From the NCBI GenBank assembly GCA_028386065.3, contig JAKUCV010000405.1, positions 56,924 through 120,923 of the forward strand: 64,000 nucleotides of DNA, read 5' to 3'. The notes under the pieces are model-generated. The model made no database searches. It was not told where the DNA came from and saw nothing but the letters and a program-made list of their open reading frames with translations. Below, piece after piece: positions 12,365 to 22,729 of this stretch. The DNA comes from Turnera subulata (lineage: Eukaryota > Streptophyta > Magnoliopsida > Malpighiales > Passifloraceae). Numbering within the stretch: position 1 is the first letter of the stretch; each line of letters begins with the position of its first letter. The translations under genes and the position numbers were made by a program.

Positions 12365-15103
12365 TGTAACAGCCCAGGTAAAAATTTCATTTTTACCGGG
12401 ACTGTTTAAGTTAATGTACAGTAATTTATCAATGATTTTTAATCTTGGGTAATTAAATTATGGTAAATTGAGTATTGGATTCCGAAATCGAGCCTGGCTC
12501 CACGTTCGGGATTTTTCTGGGTCCGGGAATCTTCGGAAAAAGCCGGGTTATTCTCGAATTATCGGACCAGAAATAAGATAAGTGGGTGTATCGGATATTA
12601 TCTGGTCCAGGTGGGCCACACTTCACATGCAGCATAGTAACTGCATAATTGAAGTTCAATTATTCAGCCGCCAATTCCTATTCAACCTGTGACTTATCAA
12701 TAATTTTGCTGTCTATAAAAATTATTCCTCTTCTGCTACACTATGCACGCCATCATCAGCTTCAACCCATACCTGCAAAAGCCACTTCCCTGCTTAAGTT
12801 CTTCCTTCTTTGTTTTTGCAAAAACCTACAACATCCACTGCAAATCTTAACCAGAAAAGGAAAAAAAAAAAACACATACACCACCAAAACAGTGTCGTTT
12901 TGGCACACCCCTCCCCTCCCCTCTCTTCTTTTTCTTTTTCTTCCTTCTTCTCCACCACGCCGGCCAAGCCACCACTGCCGGCCACTCGCCCTTATCCTCT
13001 CTTCCTCCTCCAACTCGTCGCGTCACGGTCGCCACCGAACCCAGCCACCACCGGAAGGAGACCCGCAGCCGCCTGTGTCGCTACTGCCGCCTCTCGCCCG
13101 CACACTACGACCCGGGTGGGTCGACCACCTCCTGCAACCGTCGGCCGCAGCGACACCGTCTTCACCCCTCGCCTCTACTGCCGCGTCACCGCGACGCCTT
13201 GTCGCCGTCCGCCTCGCCCCTGGTCTTCCGCCGTCGAGGTGAGCATTGGAGTGACCCGTTTCGCAGCCCGGTGGGGATCTGGGTCGGATCCTAGGCCACG
13301 CGGGTACTGGGCCAAGCCTGGCTCGGGCCTGCAGCTGGCCTGGGTGTTGACTTGGGCCTGGGCTTGTGATCTGGGCTGGGATGTGGGCCTGAGTGTGTGG
13401 GTTAATTGGGCTGGAATAGTACTTTCCTTTGGACTGGCCCAGAATCAAAAATAATAATCTGAAAAACAAATAAATCAGGATATAGATTGGGAAATAATAT
13501 TTGGAAATATATATGTGGTATAAAATAATTGTTAGAGGGTAAATATTTTGGAAAAAACATGATTACGAGAAATAAAATTTATGGAGGAAAGATAATAAAG
13601 CTTATATATGTAGAAATAATAATATTTTGGAAAGTACATACTTAAGAAATAATTATGGAAGGGGTATTATCAAAGTATAATACCGGAATAGTACCCGGGT
13701 ATAGGAATAAGTATAGAAGGGTATTTTTGACACTTGAAATAAATGGTGAATGATGACGATAATGGAAAATTAATCCGGGAGAGTAACCGAGCCGAGGTTA
13801 TATTTAATATACGGTATATAGTATTAGCATAACATTTGCATACCATCTTATATGTGCATATTATTTGATTGATATAGGAGTTGATAACGAACCATTTGCT
13901 GAGGAACCGGACTTGGAACTTGCTGAACAATTTCATAGTTGAAATCGGCTAAGGTGAGGATGGATAACCCTTGTTATGTTGCCTGTAATACTTTGTGTGC
14001 TTTGTTGTTCGATTGAACTATTGAACTGTTGGTTGTTGGCTGAATATCTGCTGTGGATATTATTGTTGCTTTTGAACTGTGATATTGATTCTGTGGATAT
14101 ATGCTGAGATTGATGTTGAACTATTGACTGTGGAAATTGAGAAAAGGAATTGGAATATGAAATTGGAGTTGGAATTGATTTGAGATGTTGTCATAATTGT
14201 CATGTGGAAAGTAGTGGTACGACCCGATGGTTTGATGATTAATTCTGGGATGCTATGGTCGGTTTTTGATTTGTTTGGCCCGTCATGCCTGAGGTTGGGG
14301 TATACCAAATACCCAGTGGCTCGGATATGCCGAATATCCGCGGTGGCTCGGATATGCCGAATATCCGCAGTGGCTCAGATATGCCGAATATCTAGTTGGC
14401 ATGACGTCGCCTGTGGTTAGGGTATACCGGATACCCAGTGGCTCGGATATGCCGAATATCCGTGGTGGCTTGGATATGCCAAATATCCGGTTGTTCTGAT
14501 ATGTGGATTGGTTCTTGACCTAGCATCCGGAATTAATTGATTACCAGGTACGACCCCAGCTTGTCCAGTGACGGGGGGCCGGAAGATAAAATTGGTAATA
14601 ATAATTAAGCATTCTTTTGGCCTTGGTTCAGTTGTTGAGAAATGTTGTTGCTTGTCTGTGTTTGCTTATAAGTATTACGGTTGCTTGCATATCACTGTTT
14701 ATCCTTCGTCGGTGAGCACTTCGGACTCACCCCTCGCCTGCGGGGTTTCATCCCGTAGGTTAAGTTGTTTCCGTAGTTCAGGTACGACGTTCGATGGCTG
14801 CTGCTTTCTTCTCCACCTGACTCCGGATCCATACCACCGATGCATGTGCATAAGTCTTCCGCTGCTATTCTATTGCTTATATTGCTGTATTGCTGATTTC
14901 TTGTGATATGTATATTACTGATACTATCTGCTGTTGCTGAGAGCACTGTGTTTGGATTGAATAATGGTCCCCGAGTGTGGGTGACAGTTGTATTGATAGT
15001 TGCTGTTGTATAATATTTGCACGTTGTACTGTCTGTTCTATCATTATGAATAGTTTCGGCACGTGTTTACTATGTTACGGTAAATACGGGTCGGGGCGTT
15101 TCA
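12365..15103 (+). repeat. 3' LTR of the gypsy element (2739 bp)
   Basis: Complete TG..CA LTR. TATA box at 12714-12720. It contains a GC-rich transcribed leader (about 12910-13440), an AT-rich middle, and a hairpin minisatellite at 14297-14490. The 3' portion (about 14196-15103) is clearly related to the solo LTR at 43364-44491. The last bases GGGGCGTTTCA match the solo LTR end GGGGCGCTTCA. Confidence 0.93.
14297..14490 (+). repeat. Hairpin minisatellite in the gypsy LTR
   Basis: Seven short palindromes in a roughly 26-bp rhythm, spaced by GTGGCTCGG-type linkers. Most are GGATAT-gccga-ATATCC; two are GGGTAT-acc-ATACCC with varied loops; one is AGATAT-gccga-ATATCT. A non-repeat stretch of about 25 bp separates the first four from the last three. 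Paired changes keep the stems complementary. Confidence 0.85.
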
Positions 15104-15265
15104 ATTAATTAAAATTTTAATATATAAAAACATTATTTATCTGTACTAATAATAATTTCGAAAATTAAAAAAATTAATGCTAAAATTATAACATTCAGTT
15201 AATAGGGAGGAAAAATTTATGAAAGAAAAAAAAAATAATATGTAATTTTATATTATAATATATCC

Positions 15266-15680
15266 TTATGACGGCTGAAACTGCATAGTCCATGTGTCAC
15301 TTGCAAAATGAATATATGTGGATTTGGGAAACCCATGGTGACTATACCCGGCCGAGAGCACTCCGATGTTTAAATCAGCACAGTATGAAACGGTGCATAT
15401 AGTAAATGAACTAAAGGAGGAGTAAGAGTTGTAGGCGCCTATAGCTTGTGTCTTACTTGAACTCGAAGAGTCGTACCCTTTACATAGCCATTGCAAGGGT
15501 GTCGATGCAGATTTGGTGTAACATGGAAATGCATCTGAATGCGAAACTTGTGGTCTTGCCAAATGCAGACTATTCCAGGATTTTCGGGATCCAGACCCAA
15601 CACGTGGGATCATGGCCTAAGTTAGCGACAACATGCTTGGCCTCATCATATTCAACAGTTGAAAGAGGAAAAAAATATTA
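15266..15680 (-). other. Possible captured sequence inside the Mutator-like element
   Basis: A less AT-rich block between very AT-rich flanks. A reverse-strand open frame of 115 codons (15266-15613) lies here, and another frame just upstream reads for about 30 codons before a stop. I do not recognise the products. Mutator-like elements are known to carry host gene fragments; whether this is one needs a search. Confidence 0.3.
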
Positions 15681-17221
15681 AACTAAATAAAATTAAAACT
15701 TTATAGATAGGACACAAAATATTAGTTTTACTAAAAAATCAAAGTTTAACCTTGTAATTTTTAGCTGGAAAAAAATAAGCAAATATTAAAATTTTCACAA
15801 TTTTTTTGGTACTGTTTGATGCATTTTCTAAAATTTTTATTAATTAATTTTGTAAATTTTAGCATGGCCCTGCATTTACTTAGTTCTTTAAAGAATTTTT
15901 CCACAGAATTATGCCCTTGATAATACTTTTTCCCTTGAACCATTCCAAATATGTGGCCATATTGTATAATAATGATAACTTTTGATTCTTTAGAAAAAAT
16001 ATAAATGATTTTATAAATTAATTTAATTTAAAGACCATATGGTGAACATAATAAGACATAAATTTAAATAAATTTTTTTTATTATTCAGATGTAAGAGAG
16101 GTCTGGATATCTAAAATATTTGACCAAGTATTATAAAATTTTTCTTTATACTTGATTATATTGTTTCTTAGTTTTTGGGATGGTCACATTCCAAATTTAA
16201 ATTATTTTTTGATTAGATGGGTTGAATTTTATTGGAGAGTCTTGGCTCCATTTCTTTTTTGGGAGTGACTTGGCATGAGGAGACGTGCATTTGATAAGAA
16301 ATCTCCCCTTTCATGTGTCCATGGATATTATAGTCATTATCATGACATGGCAACACATCCACTAACGGCAACTAGGCTTAGGACTCAATTGAACTTCATA
16401 ATTAGATGTTTAGGACTTCATTGACCAAATAATAAAATTTAGGACTCAAACAGATCCTAGACTAAAGTTTTAGGACTTTCGTAGCCATTATCCCACTTTC
16501 TTGGGGTATGACCCTGTACAGTAAATTTCTTTGTTGGATTCTTATGAGAAGCCCCTCTTCTTTTTTTCTTTTGCGCTGCACAGAACTATTGGCTGGCTGT
16601 TCTTTTCATTTTATTGAATGGTTCTGCAGTATATATATATAAGTCCAGACGCTAAAGAAGCAAACACCAATACTTATTTATAACTATTTCTTTTATCAAT
16701 ATTTATAACTATTACACATGACACAAATACGAAGGGAGAAATACAATCACATCATTGTGATCCTACTGTCTACTTGATCGCACAATTTTAAGGAAAAAAA
16801 AAAAAAGAAGGAAAAGGAAAGAAAAGAAAAAACTCACCAACCACAAAATCTGGGTGGGGAATCCGCTTACACACAAACACACAAACTAGTTATTACACTG
16901 CCCTGCAAGCTGCAAGACCTATATTAACACAAGAAAAGAGCAAAACTAAGCCATACAAAGACTCGAGAGAGAGCGAGCCTGTTGCCGTTCTGTGACTTGC
17001 CGGTTCGCCTAGCATTAGCCAAAAGCATGCAGTGCTAGTCTTGGAGGATATATATGTATCTTGCAATTTCTTCATGCAAAGTGGTGTTAGCTACAGGTGG
17101 GGCTACCTAGCTAGCACACATAGCCAATGGCCAAAGCACAGGCAAACTGTTGAAATTTTGGAGGAGGACAGAGGCCCCCTCCCTGCCTTTTCTAAGGCAC
17201 ATGGATAGTTTCTTGACAAAA

Positions 17222-17287
17222 GATACCCATATATACCTATCAGATTCAGGCACCTGATACTGATAGGTTTTGCTTAAAAATGGTATC
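17222..17287. other. Imperfect hairpin
   Basis: Inner arms CCTATCAGATTCAGG and CCTGATACTGATAGG (17236-17250 and 17253-17267) are complementary at all but two positions, with a 2-nt loop. Outer arms GATACC (17222) and GGTATC (to 17287) also pair. It does not match any microRNA I know; it could be a small fold-back element or a precursor-like RNA. Confidence 0.4.
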
Positions 17288-19166
17288 CAATGAGCTCTTC
17301 CTAATAGCCAGAGCTGGTGAGGAAGTTCACCTCCACTTTGTTAGGCTTTAAATAGCTGAGAGGAGTTGTGTGAAGTGGTGATTTGAGGTAGCTTAGGGGA
17401 GTGGATAAAACAAACCATCGAACTCGTTATTATCAAGAAACAGCTCCCTTTGCTTTTTCATCTATACTTTCACCATTAAAAAGTTGCTGTGGTTGGAAAA
17501 GTTTCTAATAATTTGTACCTGTCTCCCACGGATGACTATCTTACCCTTCTTTATTTAATTCTACTGTTTATCTTTGCAAATCAAAATCTTTTTATACCTC
17601 AATTTAAGTTGTACAGGCAAAATCTGCCTTCAAATAGAACATATATATATGGACCACAGTTCGCCGGACATGATAAATATCATCAAAGTGACCAGAATAG
17701 GGAATTCCAGGTTGTTCATTAATGGTCATTAAGTGCTAGCTTCGTAATTAGCTCATGTACTATTGACGAACAATTTCAATAACCCTACTAACTTTTTCTT
17801 TGAACGATCAAACATATGACTATAAACCAGAATAACTTGAATGTTTAGCATTGGGGGAAAAGGTTATGGATGTCAATGTGATAAACCAAGGCACTCAATC
17901 AAGTCTACTTTTCTTGGTGCATTATACTTTTGATTATTGGACCCCTTGTTACTTTTTTGTTGCATGATCAGTAGATCCACTAAAGCTCATCATGCTCATC
18001 TACTGCCTTTTCAATCTCAAAATCCTCCTAATTTTCCCACTAATACCACATTTATAATTGGCACTAGTGACCCACATTGACGACTTCTTGACTCTGACGA
18101 CTGTAATCAAATTATCTACGAGCAAGCTATCCTCGCGTCTTCCAAACAACAACTACTACTACTTAACACCGACGAAAACCCTACAACTGGGTATTGCAAT
18201 AACTAAGCCAACTCACAGCCACACAGCCAAACTTTATTCAATAAGCCAACTTTTTTTTTTTTCCGGTAGAATTTTCTTCCCCTTTACCGACAAGTTCCAA
18301 GAGGTGTCATCACCTCTATGGGACTAGACTATGGCTCTGTTTTCCTTTTTCTTTCTTTGAAATACTAGGATGCAAATTATTGGAGCTTTTGCTAAATAAA
18401 TAAATATGCAAAATATTCATGTTCATTCCTCAAAAGAATTATCATAACCATTATTTGTGACTCGCTAATGAAATTTAGGGAACGATTTGGAATAATTAAT
18501 GAAGACATTAGCCTATGATATCCAAAGTTGCAGAAAAATTATAAGCATAATTGGAAAATGAGAAAGACATTAATGGGTTTTGAGAGCTACATGATTCAGT
18601 AACCACAAATTATTAGTTGAAGTGGAGGTTAATTTTTTAATTATTGATATTTTTTTTTGTTGACAACATATAGTCAGTTTGAAGAGAGATGAAAAAATAC
18701 TGACTAAATGTTAGGTGGGTCATACCCGATAAAGGAGTCTGACAGTGCCAAATTTTCCTTTTAATTCTTGAATTGTATATATTGATTCAAAAGTTTTTCT
18801 AATCGCATTATTTAATTGCTTGGATTTTATGAACTTTAAATCAAAATGGATAAGTCCAAACTAAAGATTTCGTTTTCTTTTAAACTGATGAATTTCCATA
18901 TTTTGTTGTTTATTAGAACTAGAAGTGAGGAAAATCTTAAAAAAATACTGTAAGCATATATATCAGTGTAATTTTGCTGACAAAATTTTTATTGTTTGTA
19001 ATAAAAGTCACATCATCATTATTCTAAAAAAAAAAATTATCATGACGGAGAGGGACAATATAGATGCCGCATTTAAAACGACTGAAAAAGATCACATTTT
19101 GAACTCGCAACAATATTTTGACCTTTGTTCTAAAAAATGAATAAGATCATCAGTTCTTTGTTCAAA

Positions 19167-19242
19167 GTTGTTCTTTAAATACTTTTCAGACTCACTTGAA
19201 CTATGTTGTTCTTTAAATACTTTTCAGACTCACTTGAACTAT
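19167..19242. repeat. Tandem duplication, 2 x 38 bp
   Basis: The unit beginning GTTGTTCTTTAAATACTTTT occurs twice without any difference (19167-19204, 19205-19242). This is a recent local duplication. Confidence 0.9.
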
Positions 19243-19591
19243 GTAAAAGACAGTGATCTCCTCCTCAGATATGCACCCAATAATACACTTAGATGATCCA
19301 CTCATCCATTTACTTTGCCAGTTTTTTAATACTAACAAACAAATCGTTACCTCTTTCATGTGTCCCAAGAGATTCTTAATTATATAAGCAAATTTCATTG
19401 TTTTGTTCCTTTGCTTTTTTTTGGTGTAATACCGGGAAGTATATTAAGAAATATACGTGAGGTCGATTAAAAGTCGATAGATGCAGATTTTCTTTTGTGT
19501 CTTTTGGATGATAGCATAACATAGTAATACAGGCCGCTTTGGGTAAGTTTGTGGTAGAGTGGGTAAGTTTGTGGTAGAGTTAAAGGAGGAC

Positions 19592-19991
19592 TGTTAGTAT
19601 GGCATGGCCTACGTTTTGCTCATGATTTGGACTGCCAAAACCTGATAATTGAATCAGATGCCTCTGCTGTTGTGACATGGCTGACAGAAGATACCAACTG
19701 GAGGGAGGACGAAGGTTTCATCGTGGCTGGTATCAAAGATATTTTAAGTTTACATGAGTGTTGGTCTATTAGTTGTGTACAAAGTTGTGCTAATAGGATT
19801 GCTCATGCATTAGCTCTGTTAGCTGTTAATTTTGATCTTGGGAGGAAATCCTTTGATTCACCCCCGAGTTTGATTGCCAGTTTCCTCTTGGAGGACAAGT
19901 CTTAGCTAGTTATCCATAGCTGTATATTATGTCATGTACTTGCTTTTTGCAGTATGAATAATACTTTCCTGGTTTCGACCAAAAAAAAAAA
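19592..19991 (+). mobile_element. 5'-truncated LINE (RNase H end + poly-A)
   Basis: A 400-bp insertion flanked by the 10-bp duplication AAAGGAGGAC (19582-19591 and 19992-20001) and ending in an A-tract after ..GGTTTCGACC. The open frame 19627-19905 (92 codons, reading on from upstream) is the C-terminal part of a LINE-type RNase H: NLIIESDASAVVTWL, then a CANRIAHALA motif and the tail leading to PPSLIASFLLED. The frame is still open, which suggests a fairly young copy, but it lacks most of the element and is not a functional gene. Confidence 0.9.
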
Positions 19992-20001
19992 AAAGGAGGA
20001 C

Positions 20002-20506
20002 GACGTGAAATTCAATGTGTCCTTGTAAGAGTGTTAGAAAGAAAGATTCTCCTTTAAACTTTTAAGATGGCATGCATGGAGGCTGCACAATAATATGGGA
20101 ATATTGTATTATGGCATAGTTTTGGGTGAAGGCAATGCAAATACAACAAGAGTTCGATTATAGAATTGTAAATTTTAGTTGTCAAGATCGTAATTAACAT
20201 TATCATCAATTCATCATCCACCCAATAGTTTTCAAAGGAAAAAATTGGTGATTTATTAATAACCACTTTGAATTGATTTTGTCACCACTCATGAACTTCC
20301 AAAACAACTCGCTTCCTATGTCATTGGGTATTGACTCGCGAAACAAAAGCCCATCCTGATCCTGCAACAAAAGAAGCCATCATTTAGATTAGATTTTAGT
20401 TGGCACGCTTTATATTGCCCCACTAATCTCTAAATCCAAATAATTGTGTGTACACGAGCACCGAAGAAAAATATATCTAACTTTAATTCTCAATCTTTAA
20501 ACAAGA
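20002..20506. other. Spacer upstream of tRNA-Asn
   Basis: No coding sequence, repeat or regulatory site recognised. Confidence 0.35.
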
Positions 20507-20523
20507 GCTGGAATAGCTCAGTT

Positions 20524-20556
<33 letters not shown>

Positions 20557-20580
20557 GAGGTTCAAGCCCTCCTTCTAGCG
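20507..20580 (+). tRNA. tRNA-Asn (anticodon GTT)
   Basis: 74 nt with a full cloverleaf: acceptor GCTGGAA paired with TTCTAGC, D-arm with TAGCTCAGTTGGTTAGAGC (A box), anticodon stem TGTGG/CCACA with loop CTGTTAA (GTT at 20541-20543), and T-arm GGAGG-TTCAAGC-CCTCC (B box). No intron. A T-run ending at about 20591 serves as the Pol III terminator. The sequence type is the cytosolic plant tRNA-Asn, unlike the plastid or plastid-derived mitochondrial form, so this is a nuclear gene rather than an organelle insertion. Confidence 0.97.
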
Positions 20581-20727
20581 ATATACTTTTTAATAACCCA
20601 ATCTGCTAGCCAACAAGCCCACCCCTTCTAGCATCCATGAAATCCATCTCGGATATACTTTTTAAGAACCCAGTCTGCTAGCCAACAAGCCCACCCTCCT
20701 TCTAGCATCCATGAAATCCATCTCGGC
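20581..20727 (+). repeat. Tandem duplication downstream of tRNA-Asn
   Basis: Two direct copies of about 73 bp (ATATACTTTTTAA.AACCCA.TCTGCTAGCC...ATCTCGG), starting at 20581 and 20653, with a few substitutions and a small indel. The first begins at the tRNA 3' end and contains its terminator, so the terminator T-run is also duplicated. Confidence 0.85.
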
Positions 20728-22729
20728 CCAAACTCCATGTTGGCCATAACTTGAAATAAATAATCTCAAGACACCGAGTTATAAGTTTTGTGGTTGTGGT
20801 TTTGGATTTTGCTATTTTTAAAGAGTGTATAACCTCTTATGCAACAAGGTGACACAAAATGTTCCTGCCTGCTATGAACTCGGACTGTGTCGGGTGATCA
20901 ATTGACCCATGACTGTCTTAATCCTTTCCGCCATAACACAATTTTGTAAACTCCATGAATCAGGTGATTGATCGGTAGTCATCAAAGGTTTTTGCACGAA
21001 CTTTTTTAGGGATCAATGTAACATATGCTGAAGTAGAGCCCTCAGGTAAATAACCCTTGGAGAAGAAAGCCTGCACTACATCAAAAATATCCTCCTTTAA
21101 GAGACCCCAACATCTTTTATAGAAAGAGAAGTTGAACCCATCTGGACCTGGGGCTTTAGAACTATCATATGCCGATATTGCTTGCTTAATTTCATCCATA
21201 GTAACTGGCTTTTCAAGGAGCGAAGCCGTTGGAGCATCAAAACTTTTGAAAGGGAGGCTCCCAATTTCGGGTTTATGAGCATGGGAATCAAGATATAGAT
21301 TGCCAAAAAAGGTGGCAGCCTCCTCTTTAACCTCAAATAGAGATGATATCTCCCGTGTGCCTGACTGAATACTATAAATGCTTTTCTTTCTACCTCTATG
21401 ACAAGCATGAGTATGGAAGAACCTAGTATTTTTGTCCCCAAGCTTTTCCCAAGAGAGGCGTGACTTTTGTCTCCAAATATTTTCTTTTTTTTTTTCTCAC
21501 GATCTAGGAGGCAACCCGAGATTCAGTGAGCTCGTGTTTCTCCTCCTCCGTCAAATCTCTTTGTTCCAACAACAGTTCCAGACCATCAATCTTCTTCTGA
21601 AGCTCATCGACGGCATTGTCAACATTACCAAACACCGTCTTGTTCCACTATGCGAGTTGAATGCGCAATTTACTCAGTTTTTCAGGAAACAAAACTGGCC
21701 AGGAAGCTCTTGTTCCACATCCCAATATGACCTCATCAAATTTTGGGTACCCCCACCAGCAGTCAAGAAATCTAAAGGGCTTAAAGCCCCAGTTCACACG
21801 TTCCTGGCTTAGAATCAAAGGCCAATGGTCTGAATAACCTCTGCTAGCTGCCTGCAATGATAAGGACGGAACCACCAAACTCCATTTTGCTTCCGCCATA
21901 ATTCTATCTATATGACTTGCTACCGTGACATTCTCCCAGGTGAATCGTCATCCTTCCATGGGAAACTTCAATAATGCCATCCTGTCCATAAAACACCGTA
22001 GCGCTCCTGCATCATGATTGTTCATTCGCCCACTCCTTCTATCCACCTCACATAAAGTTTCATTATAGTTGCCCAACACCATCCAGGAAGAAAGGAAGGA
22101 GACTTTGAAGGAAGCCAACTCCGACCATAAGTTAATTCTTTCATCCAATAAAAGGCCAACGTTGTATGCACCTGTGTCAAGACGCCCTCTGCCAAAACCA
22201 TCTGTCTCTTTTTGTAAAGTTTGTGCATTGAAAATCATCTGCATCCCATATGAAAACTAGTCCCCGCCTGTCCATGTCCATGTGGTTCCACTGTGAGAAA
22301 TTCTAAATTTGGTGGAGACCATACCTTTTTACACAAAGCTTCATTAATGTTAACCACTCTTGTATCACAAAGGAATATAAATTTGGACATGTACCTTCTG
22401 ATTAATGATTGCAAATAGGGTCTATTTTGACGTGGAAACATCTATATACTATACATAAAGTTGGTGCAAGGAGCCTTCTCTCTAGCTTTCACCATAATTT
22501 CAAACTCCACACAGTGTTCTAGATCTAAACCAATCGGCCAGATCTAAACTTACCACTAGATCGTCCGATCAATCAATCTCTTGCAACCCCACCTCTCCCT
22601 CAACTTCATCACTTTCTCCGTTGAATTCACTGGGTATCGTGCTCGGTGAGAGTTTTTCTATTGAGTTTTGAACCAAAGGCTCATACCCTCTTGTTCCAGT
22701 AATCTGGATTTGCTATCTCTGTCTTCACT

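Larger units (their letters stand above)
7546..15103 (+). mobile_element. Ty3/gypsy LTR retrotransposon, Tekay/Del-like, internally deleted
   Basis: The ends are TGTAACAGCCC at 7546 and ..GGGGCGTTTCA at 15103, with a perfect 5-bp duplication ATTAA at 7541-7545 and 15104-15108. The 5' LTR is cut short at 9053 and joined directly to pol, so the primer-binding site, gag and the start of protease are missing. The 3' LTR (12365-15103) is complete. The 1508 bp present in both LTRs show no indel and, by eye, two substitutions, which means a recent insertion. Domain order protease-RT-RNase H-integrase, the long LTR and the integrase C-terminus ([16 protein letters not shown], chromodomain-like) suggest the Tekay/Del chromovirus lineage (inference). 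Without gag it is not autonomous. Confidence 0.95.
7090..16494. mobile_element. Non-autonomous Mutator-like element with nested gypsy insertion
   Basis: The two ends are inverted repeats: GGGATTAAGGC... from 7090 and, on the reverse strand, GGGATAATGGC... from 16494. Both continue with AAGTCCTAAAACTTTA and GAGTCCTAA motifs over about 110-130 bp. Perfect 9-bp direct repeats ACTTTCTTG flank it at 7081-7089 and 16495-16503; a 9-bp duplication is the hallmark of the Mutator superfamily. Removing the nested gypsy element and its TSD leaves about 1.84 kb. No transposase is seen, so it depends on one encoded elsewhere. The inner right part (about 15266-15680) is less AT-rich than its surroundings and could be captured host sequence. 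Confidence 0.88.
16504..19581. other. Spacer, no gene recognised
   Basis: AT-rich spacer with no supported coding sequence. It contains a short hairpin at 17222-17287, an A-rich tract at about 16795-16830 and a 38-bp tandem duplication at 19167-19242. A 20-bp tandem copy (GGGTAAGTTTGTGGTAGAGT) lies just before the LINE at 19592. Confidence 0.4.

Noticed and set aside
20507..20580. Organelle-derived tRNA
   Set aside because: The sequence is of the cytosolic tRNA-Asn type and differs from plastid tRNA-Asn in the acceptor and D arms.
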